A stretch of 64,000 bases of DNA. It comes from Cellulophaga tyrosinoxydans (GTDB lineage: Bacteria; Bacteroidota; Bacteroidia; Flavobacteriales; Flavobacteriaceae). The notes beneath the pieces are model-generated. The model was not told the origin of the DNA and made no database searches. It saw nothing but the letters and a program-made list of their open reading frames with translations. The stretch covers positions 1-64,000 of the forward strand of contig NZ_FWXO01000007.1 of NCBI RefSeq assembly GCF_900176415.1, given 5' to 3'. Position 1 is the first letter of the stretch. Each line of letters begins with the position of its first letter. This document shows positions 9,768-18,934 of the stretch, piece by piece. Made by a program: the position numbers and the translations under genes.

Positions 9768-9798
9768 TTGTAGTTCATCGTGATTTTTCAGTACTTTG
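9768..9798 (+). promoter_or_regulatory. Possible promoter of the LytTR regulator gene
   Basis: TTG at 9768-9770 is followed by 21 nt and a near-consensus TACTTTG at 9792-9798 (one spacer base fewer than TAnnTTTG). It sits about 30 bp before the ATG at 9830. The match is imperfect, so confidence is low. Confidence 0.4.
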
Positions 9799-9829
9799 CC
9801 TATGATTTAACCCCACAAATCAACCATTT

Positions 9830-10522
9830 ATGAAATTAAGAAGTATTATCGTAGACGATTCTTCAATGCAAAGGATGGCAGTAGCCAAATTAGTGAACAA
9901 TCATCCCAACTTAGCTCTTGTTGCAGAGTACAGTAATGCTATTGAAGCAAAAAACGGAATTAAAAACAACGAGATAGATTTGATCTTTCTTGATGTTGAG
10001 ATGCCTATTATTAGTGGTTTTGACCTACTTGAATCATTAGACAATAGCCCTCAAGTAATTTTAATAACAGGTAAACCTGATTATGCGTTGAAAGCGTTTG
10101 ATTATGATGTTACCGATTATCTTCACAAACCTATTACAATGTCAAGGTTCGATGCATCTGTTAGAAGAGCGGTTGCCAAATTTGAACAATTGCACAGAAT
10201 AAATGAAGATGAAGAACATATATTCGTAAAAAGTAATCTAAAAAAGAGAAAGGTTATTTTAAATGATATTAAATGGATTGAAGCACTTGGAGATTATATT
10301 AAATTAGTGACTGACGAAGCTAATATTGTTATTCTTTCTACAATGAAATCATTTGAAGAACAATTACCTGACGATAAATTTCTTAGAATCCACAAATCTT
10401 ATATTATTAATTTAGAAAAAGTGGAGAAATTCAATAGTAAAAATGTTGAAGTTAGTGGGAGATCTATACCTTTAAGCAGAAATAAGAAGACTGAATTAGC
10501 AGAGGCGCTAAACAATGTCTAA
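9830..10522 (+). CDS. LytTR-family response regulator
   Basis: A 230-residue two-domain regulator. Residues 1-120 are a receiver domain with the acidic pair D9-D10, phosphoacceptor D55 (IFLDVEMP), the switch Thr in LITGK and Lys in LHKPI. Residues 130-228 are a LytTR DNA-binding domain (FVKSNLKKRKVILNDIKWIEALGDYIKL, then FLRIHKSYIINL). These regulators usually pair with a histidine kinase of the LytS/5TM type; none is adjacent, so it is an orphan here. Its stop is 3 bp from the convergent priA stop. The PilJ-like sensor at 15846-16694 is the nearest sensor-like gene, but a functional link is only a guess. Confidence 0.92.
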   Translation: MKLRSIIVDDSSMQRMAVAKLVNNHPNLALVAEYSNAIEAKNGIKNNEIDLIFLDVEMPIISGFDLLESLDNSPQVILITGKPDYALKAFDYDVTDYLHKPITMSRFDASVRRAVAKFEQLHRINEDEEHIFVKSNLKKRKVILNDIKWIEALGDYIKLVTDEANIVILSTMKSFEEQLPDDKFLRIHKSYIINLEKVEKFNSKNVEVSGRSIPLSRNKKTELAEALNNV

Positions 10523-10525
10523 ATT

Positions 10526-12982
10526 TTATATATAATCTACATTGTAGATTACTCGTACGCTTGCGTACTGTGAAATAGCATTAAAAGATTTTTCAATTCT
10601 TTTAATGCTATTTTTAGTTTTATTAAGAGGCTGCCCTGTAGGTATTTTAATTAACACATGTTTTAAATATTGATTTCTTATTCTTGCAACAGGTGGATAT
10701 TCTGGACCAAGTACATGAATGCCAAATGCATTTCTTAAGCCTTTGGTAAACCATTCTGCTGCTTCATTTAATTTATTATAATCTTTGTGTTTAAACGTAA
10801 CCTTTATTATTCTATTAACTGGTGGGTATTTGTGTTGTTCCCTTTCGTATAGCTGCTCAGAATACATGCCAACATAATCACCTGTTGATACTTGTTTTAA
10901 AATTTGATGGTATGGATTATAACTTTGTAAAATTACCTTGCCTCTTTTTTGGGTACGTCCTGCCCTACCCGCTACTTGAGTAAGTAATTGAAAACTTCTT
11001 TCATGGGCTCTAAAGTCAGGAAAATTTAATAAGGTATCCGCATTCATAATGCCAACTAAGCTCACATTTCTAAAGTCCAACCCTTTGGTTAACATTTGAG
11101 TACCCACCAATATATCTAACTCTTGCTGTTCAAAAGCAGTGATTATTTTTTCATATCCATATTTACCTCTAGTAGTGTCTAAATCCATACGACCTACTTT
11201 TGCATCTGGAAAAAGCTCCTGTAATTCTTGTTCTACTTGCTCCGTTCCAAACCCTTTGGTATCCAAAGTAGAACTTCCACAAGCAACACAAACTAAAGGC
11301 AATGCCATATTATAACTACAATAATGACATCGTAATTGATTTTTATGCTGATGATAAGTTAAACTCACATCGCAATTTGGACACTGAGGAGCATGACCAC
11401 AAGTGGTGCACTCGACAATTGGCGCATATCCTCGTCGGTTCTGAAATAATATTACCTGCTCCCCATTCTTTAATGTTTCTGCAATTTCTTCAAACAAACG
11501 TTCCGAAAAATGACCTTTCATTCGTTTTTTACGCGTTTGCTCTTTAATATCAACCAATTCCACATCAGGCATTAATACATTGCCAAATCGCCTTTCAATA
11601 CTTGCATAGCCATATTTATTTGTTTGAACATTGTAGAAACTCTCTACACTAGGGGTTGCCGAGCCGAGCAGTATATTTGCTTTATGCAAATTCCCTAAAA
11701 CTATTGCTGCATCTCTTGCGTGATAACGCGGCGCAGGATCATACTGCTTAAAAGAACTTTCATGCTCCTCATCTACAATAATTAATCCTAAATTATTAAA
11801 AGGCATAAATAATGCCGATCGAGCTCCAATTACAATCTGTGCTTTAGGATTAGATTCTAATACATTATTCCATACTTCAACACGTTCGTGTACACTATAT
11901 TTAGAATGATACACAGCCACTTTATCTCCAAAATATTCTTGTAATCTGGATATTAATTGTGTAGTAAGTGCAATTTCTGGTAATAGATATAAAGCTTGTT
12001 TATTTTTTTCTATACAATCTTCTATTAATTTTACGTACACCTCCGTTTTACCCGAAGAGGTAACGCCATGCAGTAAGGTTGGCTTATTGGCTTTAAAATT
12101 TTCCTGAATAGAAAACAATGCTTGCTCCTGATATTCATTCAAGGATTTTAAGTCGGCATTTTCCTCCTCACTAGAATAAACTACTCTATCTGTTTGAATA
12201 AAGTATTCTTCTAATATATTTTTATCAATTAAAGATTTAATTACCGCCGCAGATGAGTTACTCATTGTTTCTAACTCTGCAACTTTCATGGGTTTTTTAC
12301 TAGTGGCCTGAAATTGAAATAAAGCTAAAACCACTTGACTTTGCTTTGGTGCTCTCGACAGAGAATGTAGTAATTCTTCCAATTTTTCTTCCGATTGATG
12401 TGCCTTTCCTAAACGAACATACCTCACCATTTTTGGCTTGTACTGTTCGTAAACTTCTTCTTTTAAAAGAATGATATTTTTATCTAAAAGTCTATTTAAA
12501 ACAGGAAGTACATTTTTACGGTCTAATATGGCGCTAATCTCATGAACCCTTAAAACAGATTGATGATTCAATGCTTCATAAACTAAAAATTCATCATCTA
12601 AAAGATCCACATCAGCCACCTGCAGATTGGTGTTTCGTAAAATCAAAGTTTCGCTTTCCAATAAAAAAGCACTTGGAACTGCGGTTCTAAACACCTCACC
12701 AATACTACACATATAATATTCGGCAATCCAAAACCAATGTTTGAGCTGCAGAGAAGTTACTACTGGAGAATCATCTAAAATTTGATCTATTTCTTTAGCC
12801 TCATAAACCGTAGGTGGATTTTGATGAACCTCATGCACCAAGGCACTATAAATTTTAGATTTACCAAAAGGCACAGCCACCCGCATACCAGGAATAATAA
12901 ACTTGGCCTCTTCGTCAGAAATACTATACGTGAATAGTTTTTCTAATGGTATTGGAAGTATAACATTAATAAAATAAGGCAT
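10526..12982 (-). CDS. priA: Primosomal protein N' (PriA replication-restart helicase)
   Basis: An 818-residue superfamily 2 helicase that reloads the replisome at stalled forks. Visible elements in order are the N-terminal 3'-DNA-end-binding domain (YFINVILPIPLEKLFTYSI), Walker A GVTSSGKTE, the DEEH box (VDEEHESSFKQ), PRYHARDAA, and a double zinc site with eight Cys (CTTCGHAPQCPNC, then CHYC and CVAC). Helicase motifs V and VI follow (GTQMLTKGLDF and QVAGRAGR). The frame opens at 13015, but the ATG at 12982 (MPYFINV) is chosen: it matches the family N terminus and removes an overlap with the upstream DUF2147 gene. It is last of a nadC-yihY-DUF2147-priA run. Confidence 0.95.
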   Translation of the reverse strand: MPYFINVILPIPLEKLFTYSISDEEAKFIIPGMRVAVPFGKSKIYSALVHEVHQNPPTVYEAKEIDQILDDSPVVTSLQLKHWFWIAEYYMCSIGEVFRTAVPSAFLLESETLILRNTNLQVADVDLLDDEFLVYEALNHQSVLRVHEISAILDRKNVLPVLNRLLDKNIILLKEEVYEQYKPKMVRYVRLGKAHQSEEKLEELLHSLSRAPKQSQVVLALFQFQATSKKPMKVAELETMSNSSAAVIKSLIDKNILEEYFIQTDRVVYSSEEENADLKSLNEYQEQALFSIQENFKANKPTLLHGVTSSGKTEVYVKLIEDCIEKNKQALYLLPEIALTTQLISRLQEYFGDKVAVYHSKYSVHERVEVWNNVLESNPKAQIVIGARSALFMPFNNLGLIIVDEEHESSFKQYDPAPRYHARDAAIVLGNLHKANILLGSATPSVESFYNVQTNKYGYASIERRFGNVLMPDVELVDIKEQTRKKRMKGHFSERLFEEIAETLKNGEQVILFQNRRGYAPIVECTTCGHAPQCPNCDVSLTYHQHKNQLRCHYCSYNMALPLVCVACGSSTLDTKGFGTEQVEQELQELFPDAKVGRMDLDTTRGKYGYEKIITAFEQQELDILVGTQMLTKGLDFRNVSLVGIMNADTLLNFPDFRAHERSFQLLTQVAGRAGRTQKRGKVILQSYNPYHQILKQVSTGDYVGMYSEQLYEREQHKYPPVNRIIKVTFKHKDYNKLNEAAEWFTKGLRNAFGIHVLGPEYPPVARIRNQYLKHVLIKIPTGQPLNKTKNSIKRIEKSFNAISQYASVRVIYNVDYI

Positions 12983-12993
12983 TCTATTTAATT

Positions 12994-13431
12994 CTATTTT
13001 TTCACCCTTAACCAAGTTTGAGTTCGGTAAATAAATGCTAAATAGCCTCTTACTTTTAATTCATCTGGATTATCAGGATTTAGCCATATTTTACAACGGA
13101 ATGTCATAGCTTGTTCCGGGTCGAATAAATGCTTTCCTTTCCAGTGACCATCTTCCTGTTTTTCCGCTGCTTGTATAATCTTCATTCCTAAAACAGGCGT
13201 GTTTTTTAAATCACCATCGCACTTATGACAAACGGCATCCTCTTTACCTTCCTCCAAAATTTTTACCACTTTACCGTACATTTTGCCTTCATACTCGTAA
13301 ATTTTTATAATTCCTTTAGGAAGACCAGTTCTATCATCTATAGTTTTCCATTCATCAAAAACAGTTTGCGCGGAAGTTATTTGCAAAGAAAACAGAGCAA
13401 TAATTAATGAAATTTGTTTAAAGTTGATCAT
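12994..13431 (-). CDS. DUF2147 domain-containing exported protein
   Basis: A 145-residue protein with a signal peptide (MINFKQISLIIALFSLQITSAQ), predicted to be periplasmic. The mature part matches DUF2147: WKTIDDRTGLPKGIIKIYEYEGKMYGKV, then a CHKCDG Cys pair near residues 68-71, and the terminal tract WLNPDNPDELKVRGYL. The fold is lipocalin-like in the family; function unknown. Its start overlaps the end of the yihY-like gene by 14 bp, and it ends 11 bp before the preferred priA start, so it is part of one transcription unit. Confidence 0.85.
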   Translation of the reverse strand: MINFKQISLIIALFSLQITSAQTVFDEWKTIDDRTGLPKGIIKIYEYEGKMYGKVVKILEEGKEDAVCHKCDGDLKNTPVLGMKIIQAAEKQEDGHWKGKHLFDPEQAMTFRCKIWLNPDNPDELKVRGYLAFIYRTQTWLRVKK

Positions 13432-14401
13432 TCCTTTTATTTAGATTATTTCTTAAAGCGTTTAATGTGGCATTCAATTCAAAACCTAATAATAATATAT
13501 TGGAGTTTAACCATATAAAAACCATTAAGATTAACAATCCTCCTAAAGTACCATATAACTCATTATATCGGGCAAATTTTTCGACATAAACTCCAAATAA
13601 ATACGAAGTAAACACAAAAAGCATTGTAGTCATAAGTGCTCCGGCAGAGAAAAATTTTGCTTTTCTGCCTTCTGCTGTTCCAAAATAATATAAAATTGCC
13701 GTTGTTAAGTAAGATAAAATTATAAAGAACAACACTTTAGCGATTTGCACACCTATTATATCTGCTTTATCGGTATTAACACCATATGTTTTACCGGCAT
13801 ATTCGCTGGCATATTCTACTATATAAAACTCAGCGTACACAAATACTATTGCAGATATTATCAACAAAACTGAAAGCACTAAACCCACCATTAAGGCATA
13901 AATATATTGTCTAAAAAAATTTCTAGTTAGGTTTACATGGTATGAATTCTCAAAGCCTCCGAAAATGGCATTTACTCCATTTGCTACCAAAAAAATTGAC
14001 AAAATAAAGGTAGAAGATAGTATGCCACTTCGCTTTTGGTCTTTAATTTGTATGAAAATATTCTCAAAATAATCGCCTGTTGCTGTTGGTAAAAAGGATT
14101 CTAAAAAGTTTAAAAAATCTGCTTCAAAATTAGTTTCACCCCCAATTTGGATATAAGGAATTAGAAAAGGAAGTAAACTTATTAAGAATATTAATAAGGG
14201 AAACAGTGCCATAAATAAACTAAAAGCAATAGAACTTGCTCTGGTAGATAAAGCCCCTTTAATGATGCCTGAAAAATACATTTCAATAAGATCATATAAA
14301 GAAAATCCCTCAAATGCAGGCAACTTAACTTTTTTTAAAAGCCTAGCTAACCAATTAATTATTGGAATTTTATCGATTTTCTCCTCTATTATTGCAGACA
14401 T
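13418..14401 (-). CDS. YihY/BrkB family inner-membrane protein
   Basis: A 327-residue polytopic membrane protein of the YihY/virulence factor BrkB family, formerly mislabelled ribonuclease BN. About six hydrophobic segments are visible, including SIAFSLFMALFPLLIFLISLLPFL near residues 62-85 and GTLGGLLILMVFIWLNSNILLLGFELNA near the C terminus, the family hallmark. The transported substrate or role is unknown. It directly abuts nadC, with no gap, and overlaps the DUF2147 gene by 14 bp, so translation is probably coupled. Confidence 0.88.
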   Translation of the reverse strand: MSAIIEEKIDKIPIINWLARLLKKVKLPAFEGFSLYDLIEMYFSGIIKGALSTRASSIAFSLFMALFPLLIFLISLLPFLIPYIQIGGETNFEADFLNFLESFLPTATGDYFENIFIQIKDQKRSGILSSTFILSIFLVANGVNAIFGGFENSYHVNLTRNFFRQYIYALMVGLVLSVLLIISAIVFVYAEFYIVEYASEYAGKTYGVNTDKADIIGVQIAKVLFFIILSYLTTAILYYFGTAEGRKAKFFSAGALMTTMLFVFTSYLFGVYVEKFARYNELYGTLGGLLILMVFIWLNSNILLLGFELNATLNALRNNLNKRNDQL

Positions 14402-15259
14402 TTACACTGCTTTTAGGCTTAAATCCATATTATAAACAGAATGAGTTAAGGCGCCAGAGGATATATAATTTACACCACATTCAGCATAATTTCTAATAGT
14501 ATGTTCATTTATACCCCCTGAAGACTCCGTTAAACTTTCATTTCCTATTAACTTTACTGCTGCTTTAGTATCTGCAAAAGAAAAATTATCTAACAGTATA
14601 CGGTACACTCCTTTTGCATCTAGTATTTGCTGCACTTCGTCTAAATTTCGAGCTTCAACAATTATCTTTAAATTTCTGTTAGTATCTAAAAGATATTGTT
14701 TGGTCTTTTTTATTGCCATTGCTATACCACCAGCAAAATCTATATGATTATCCTTTAACATAATCATGTCGTAAAGTGCAAACCTATGGTTTTCACCTCC
14801 ACCTATTTTGACTGCCCATTTTTCAAGTGCTCTTATTCCCGGTGTGGTTTTACGAGTATCTAAAATTTTGGTATTTGTTCCTTTTAATAGTTTTACAAAA
14901 TGATTTGTTTTAGTAGCAATAGCACTCATACGCTGCATGGCATTCAAAACTAAACGCTCCGCTTTAAGAATACTCCGGGATGAGCCTTCTACATAAAACA
15001 CAATATCGCCATGTTTTACATGATCACCATCTTTCAGTAAGCATTCTATTTTAAGATTGGGATCTACATAATTAAAAACTTGTGTTGCAAAATCTACACC
15101 TGCAATAATACCCTGGTCTTTTACTAATAGTTTTGCTTTGCCGGTTGCCGAATTTGGAATACAGGCTAAGGAACTATGATCACCATCACCTACATCCTCA
15201 CGTATGGCATTTGCAATAATTAATTCAATCTCTTTATTAAACTGTGCTTCTGAAATCAT
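14402..15259 (-). CDS. nadC: Nicotinate-nucleotide pyrophosphorylase (carboxylating)
   Basis: A 285-residue quinolinate phosphoribosyltransferase, which converts quinolinate and PRPP to nicotinate mononucleotide, CO2 and PPi in de novo NAD synthesis. Signature motifs are ILDTRKTTPGIRALEKWAV with GGGENHRFALYDMIMLKDNHI near residues 128-176, then IIVEARNLDE and the end motif YISSGALTHSV. Length is normal. It heads the nadC-yihY-DUF2147-priA unit. nadA and nadB are not in the window. Confidence 0.95.
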   Translation of the reverse strand: MISEAQFNKEIELIIANAIREDVGDGDHSSLACIPNSATGKAKLLVKDQGIIAGVDFATQVFNYVDPNLKIECLLKDGDHVKHGDIVFYVEGSSRSILKAERLVLNAMQRMSAIATKTNHFVKLLKGTNTKILDTRKTTPGIRALEKWAVKIGGGENHRFALYDMIMLKDNHIDFAGGIAMAIKKTKQYLLDTNRNLKIIVEARNLDEVQQILDAKGVYRILLDNFSFADTKAAVKLIGNESLTESSGGINEHTIRNYAECGVNYISSGALTHSVYNMDLSLKAV

Positions 15260-15368
15260 TCTTAATTTTTATGTTTGCTAATTTACTAAATACTTTACTT
15301 AGATGGTGATGCTGATTAAATTTATAATCTTTATTACAAAACGAAAAATTTCTAATTAAATTTGCCTT

Positions 15369-15842
15369 ATGACCATTAAACTTTTAGCAATAGGCAAGAC
15401 AGATAGCTCTTCTTTAGGGGCTTTAATAAGTGAATACGAAAATAGACTAAAGCATTATATAAAGTTTGAACTTGATCTTATACCCGATATTAAAAACACT
15501 AAAAATTTATCTGAAGCGCAACAAAAAGATAAAGAAGGTGAAGCTATTTTAAAACGAATTTCAGCAACAGATGTTTTAATTCTTCTTGATGAAAAAGGAA
15601 AACAATACACTTCTATTGAATTTGCGGATTATTTACAGAAAAAAATGAATTCTGGGGTTAAACAAGTCGTTTTTGTTATTGGTGGACCCTACGGTTTTAG
15701 TGATGCGGTTTACAGTAAAGCTCAAGGGAAAATAAGCCTGTCTAAAATGACTTTCTCGCATCAAATGATCCGATTATTTATTGTAGAACAATTTTACAGG
15801 GCATTTACTATTTTAAAAAACGAGCCCTATCATCACCAATAA
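15369..15842 (+). CDS. rlmH: 23S rRNA (pseudouridine1915-N3)-methyltransferase RlmH
   Basis: A 157-residue SPOUT methyltransferase of the normal RlmH length, which methylates pseudouridine 1915 in helix 69 of 23S rRNA using S-adenosylmethionine. The knot signature is visible: LLDEKGKQYTSIEFA, FVIGGPYGFSDAVY near residues 101-114, and the C-terminal LSKMTFSHQMIRLFIVEQFYRAFTILKNEPYHHQ. It stands alone between divergent nadC and the convergent sensor-like gene, whose stop is 3 bp away. Confidence 0.96.
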   Translation: MTIKLLAIGKTDSSSLGALISEYENRLKHYIKFELDLIPDIKNTKNLSEAQQKDKEGEAILKRISATDVLILLDEKGKQYTSIEFADYLQKKMNSGVKQVVFVIGGPYGFSDAVYSKAQGKISLSKMTFSHQMIRLFIVEQFYRAFTILKNEPYHHQ

Positions 15843-15845
15843 TAT

Positions 15846-16694
15846 TTAGAACTTTAGTGCTATATACGCATCCATTTTCTTTAAATACTTATCAAATTTA
15901 CTCACTTGTTGTTCTTCTGATTCTAAAGAATTAATCATGTTTTTAGATACCATATCTAATTCATTTAATTCATCAACAATGCAATCTATAATTTCTTGTT
16001 TATTTTCTATTTTACGCTCAATGCGCAACACATGTTGCAAATTTTTAATATTTTTCATGTGAGAAGCAAATGCATGCGATTGATGCCAGGAAATCTCTTT
16101 TAATTTTTTATTCTGACTTGTCGTTTTGCGGATTATTGGATTTACTATAAAAAATATCTCAAATAACAATATAAGTAATGAAAATACGGCCAACTCTATT
16201 TCAATAATCATAATGGTGGCTATCTCTTTCTCCGACTCGCGCTGATATTTAAGCACAATACCATCCATTATTGCCAAGTAGTTATCCACGTGATCTGTAA
16301 GTTCAGGAATATCTAAACTTTGTAAATTCTCAAATTTGTTTAGATTGGTATAGATGTATTCTAAATGTGGTTGTAATTTCGTGAATTCCGCCTTTATTGT
16401 TTCATTTTGTAATGGTTCAAACCCAAGTTTATCATCACCGAATTGCAGTAGTTTATCGGTTCTATATAAATTATTAAGTGCTAATTTGAACTCCGAAAAA
16501 TCGCACTCCAAAAATTTACATTCGTAATATCCCTTTAACACAAACTGACTCAACATACGTTGTTTACCCGCCATATTTATAACAGCACCCATTCGCTCCT
16601 GCTTTTTAAGAGAGTAATGAATAATTGTTTGGATTAAAACCGTTAAAAATATAATGGTAATAACTAATAGATAGTACTTATGAAATTTTTTCAC
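15846..16694 (-). CDS. PilJ-type sensor membrane protein with degenerate kinase-like tail
   Basis: A 282-residue protein. TM1 is near residues 6-26. A periplasmic domain begins with GAVINMAGKQRMLSQF (36-51), the PilJ/NarX-like type IV pili methyl-accepting N-terminal signature. TM2 is near 161-185. The cytoplasmic tail ISWHQSHAFASHMKNIKNLQHVL (201-223) looks like a Bacteroidota HisKA helix with a possible His207, but the usual RAP element after the His is missing and no HATPase domain follows. It may be a truncated or decoy kinase, or a sensor feeding another protein. Monocistronic; no frameshifted remainder is seen downstream. Confidence 0.75.
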   Translation of the reverse strand: MKKFHKYYLLVITIIFLTVLIQTIIHYSLKKQERMGAVINMAGKQRMLSQFVLKGYYECKFLECDFSEFKLALNNLYRTDKLLQFGDDKLGFEPLQNETIKAEFTKLQPHLEYIYTNLNKFENLQSLDIPELTDHVDNYLAIMDGIVLKYQRESEKEIATIMIIEIELAVFSLLILLFEIFFIVNPIIRKTTSQNKKLKEISWHQSHAFASHMKNIKNLQHVLRIERKIENKQEIIDCIVDELNELDMVSKNMINSLESEEQQVSKFDKYLKKMDAYIALKF

Positions 16695-16832
16695 TTTTTA
16701 GAATAACCAATTATTTATTGACATAAAGAATTTTCTCACAAAGTACATTGCAAACCATACGTTTACAATATTTTGTTGTGAAGTAATCCTAAAGGGCTGT
16801 AAAAACTAATAATGCTGTTAGCTCCAATAAAA

Positions 16833-16864
16833 AAGCCTAAAGAATATGGTAATTCTTTAGGCTT
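16833..16864 (-). terminator. Intrinsic terminator after serB-serA
   Basis: A perfect 13-bp stem (16833-16845 with 16852-16864) and 6-nt loop ATGGTA, with an A run on its left that becomes a U run on the minus strand. It lies 25 bp downstream of the serA stop. Confidence 0.85.
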
Positions 16865-16888
16865 AAATTAGATGGTATAAAACACTAG

Positions 16889-18781
16889 TTAATATAAAAC
16901 TCTAAATTTTATAGTGTTTTCTATTTTCTTAAGTTCTTTTATTACGTCTTTATTATATTCTTTATCCACATCAGAAATTACATATCCCACTTCATTATCT
17001 GTAGATAAATATTGGCCAGTAATGTTCAATTCATACTCGGCTAAAACTTTATTTACTTTGGCCATTATACCAGGAACATTTTTATGAATATGTAAAAAAC
17101 GGTGCGATTTATTTTGCTTAGGCAAACGAATATTAGGGAAATTAACAGCATCTACTGTATTACCTGAATTCATATAATCCATAATCTTATTAGGTACAAA
17201 TTCTGCAATATTTGCTTGCGCCTCCTCTGTACTACCACCAACATGCGGGGTTAAAATTACGTTTTCTAAACCTCTTAATTCCGTCTCAAAAACACCATTT
17301 CCTCTTGGTTCTTCTGGAAAAACATCTATTGCAGCACCTGCTAATTTACCTGATTTAAGAGCTGCTGCTAATGCTGGAATATCAACCACAAATCCACGAG
17401 CCAAGTTTATTAAAATAGCTCCAGATTTCATCTGTTTAATTTCGCGTTCGCCAATAAAGTTTAGGTTTGCTTTATTGTCATCAATATGCAAGGTAACCAC
17501 ATCAGAAATATTTAATAAATCTTCAAGAGTATTGCATTTTATTGCATTACCTAAAGCTAATTGATCATTAACATCATAATAGTACACACGCATACCTAAG
17601 GCTTCGGCCAATACAGATAATTGCTTACCTATATTACCGTAACCTACAATACCAAGATTTTTACCACGTACTTCTCTTGAATTTGCGGCGGTCTTATTCC
17701 ATTGTCCTTGGTGTATTTCGGTACTACGAGTGAATACACTACGCATTAACATGATAATTTCACCAATAGCAAGCTCAACAACCGAACGTGTATTACTATA
17801 TGGAGCGTTGAATACAACAACTCCTTTGTTTTTACAAGCATCGAGATCTATTTGAGTAGTTCCAATACAAAAAGCTCCAACGACCATAAGCTTGTTCGCT
17901 GCTTCCAATACTTTTTCTGTTACTTGTGTCTTAGATCGGATTCCAAGTACATGAACTCCTTTAATTTTTTCAATTAATTCCTCCTCAGACAAACTGGTTT
18001 TAATTGTTTCAACTGTGAAACCAGCTTCTGTTAATGTGCTGAAAGCATCAGGATGTACATTTTCTAATAACAACATCTTTATCCTGTTTTTAGGATAAGA
18101 GATTTTTCTAGGTAAATCGTTCACAAATAAAAATTCATCAAGGTTAGGTGTAATATGATCTGCATTTTTTGCAGCTTTCTCACGGTGTACATTTTCGGTA
18201 TAAGCAAAAAATTTATCTGCAATACCAGCTTCTCTCATAACATAATCGCTATAACCGTCGCCAATAACTTGCACCTCACCGTCAAGGTTCATGTTTTTTA
18301 AACAATCAATTTTACCATTATGCATGGCTAAAACATTGGTTTCATCGAAACCTATAATCTTTCCCTCTTCGTCGAACTTAAATGTATTAGCATACACTCG
18401 GTGCGAAGGAATATTGTATTCTTTAACTATTGGATCTATAAACTCTTTAAATCCGCATGAAATTACGTAAATATCTTCTGCGTAATCTTGAAAAAATTCT
18501 TTGTTTGCTTCAATGGATTTGGAGATTTTAGTCTTTAGTTCATTAACTAAAGGTTCTAAATCATTTTTATGCGCATTTAATAGTTTAATTCTTCGCTCTA
18601 ATGATTCTGTAAATGAAATATCTCCATCTATACCTAAGTTGGTAATTGCCTGAATTTCTTTAATTATTTGATCTTTGTCTGATCTACCATTTAAGGTTAA
18701 TTCGGCTAAAACATCTAGAGCTTCTACTCGCGTTAAAGTACTATCAAAATCAAAGACATACTTTCTACCCGTTGCAATCAT
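16889..18781 (-). CDS. serA: Fused phosphoserine phosphatase / D-3-phosphoglycerate dehydrogenase
   Basis: A 630-residue bifunctional protein. Residues 1-220 are a HAD-IB phosphatase of SerB type with DFDST (D11 and D13), VISCGF and GDGYSDY. Residues 235-540 are a SerA dehydrogenase with the Rossmann motif GIVGYGNIGKQL, NLARGFVVD and LTPHVGGSTEEAQ holding the catalytic His. Residues 555-630 are a C-terminal ACT domain (FLHIHKNVPGIMAKVN), which in the family senses serine. It therefore covers the first and last steps of serine synthesis; the transaminase SerC is not nearby. The long length is the expected fusion form in some Bacteroidota, not an assembly error. Confidence 0.93.
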   Translation of the reverse strand: MIATGRKYVFDFDSTLTRVEALDVLAELTLNGRSDKDQIIKEIQAITNLGIDGDISFTESLERRIKLLNAHKNDLEPLVNELKTKISKSIEANKEFFQDYAEDIYVISCGFKEFIDPIVKEYNIPSHRVYANTFKFDEEGKIIGFDETNVLAMHNGKIDCLKNMNLDGEVQVIGDGYSDYVMREAGIADKFFAYTENVHREKAAKNADHITPNLDEFLFVNDLPRKISYPKNRIKMLLLENVHPDAFSTLTEAGFTVETIKTSLSEEELIEKIKGVHVLGIRSKTQVTEKVLEAANKLMVVGAFCIGTTQIDLDACKNKGVVVFNAPYSNTRSVVELAIGEIIMLMRSVFTRSTEIHQGQWNKTAANSREVRGKNLGIVGYGNIGKQLSVLAEALGMRVYYYDVNDQLALGNAIKCNTLEDLLNISDVVTLHIDDNKANLNFIGEREIKQMKSGAILINLARGFVVDIPALAAALKSGKLAGAAIDVFPEEPRGNGVFETELRGLENVILTPHVGGSTEEAQANIAEFVPNKIMDYMNSGNTVDAVNFPNIRLPKQNKSHRFLHIHKNVPGIMAKVNKVLAEYELNITGQYLSTDNEVGYVISDVDKEYNKDVIKELKKIENTIKFRVLY

Positions 18782-18801
18782 TATATTTACAATTTAAGCA
18801 T

Positions 18802-18809
18802 CAAAAGTA
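18802..18809 (-). promoter_or_regulatory. Probable -7 element of the serB-serA promoter
   Basis: Minus-strand TACTTTTG (18809-18802) matches TAnnTTTG and lies 21 bp upstream of the serA ATG. No TTG is found at the ideal 19-21-nt spacing, so only the -7 half is supported. Confidence 0.5.
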
Positions 18810-18901
18810 AAAATTAATTCGCTCGAATTAAGTGATTTTCAACTAAAACTAATTCTGAATTAGTATTTCTAACATTTTGATATGGAATTGTTTTTATAAA
18901 C

Positions 18902-18934
18902 ACCTTTAAATTATCAAAATGATAATTTAAAGGT
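18902..18934 (-). terminator. Hairpin terminator overlapping the end of the DUF3307 gene
   Basis: A perfect 14-bp stem (18902-18915 with 18921-18934) and a 5-nt loop AAAAT. The stop codon of the DUF3307 gene (18927-18929) lies inside the right arm. It is AT-rich, with the GC pairs at its outer end, so it may be a weak terminator. Confidence 0.55.
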
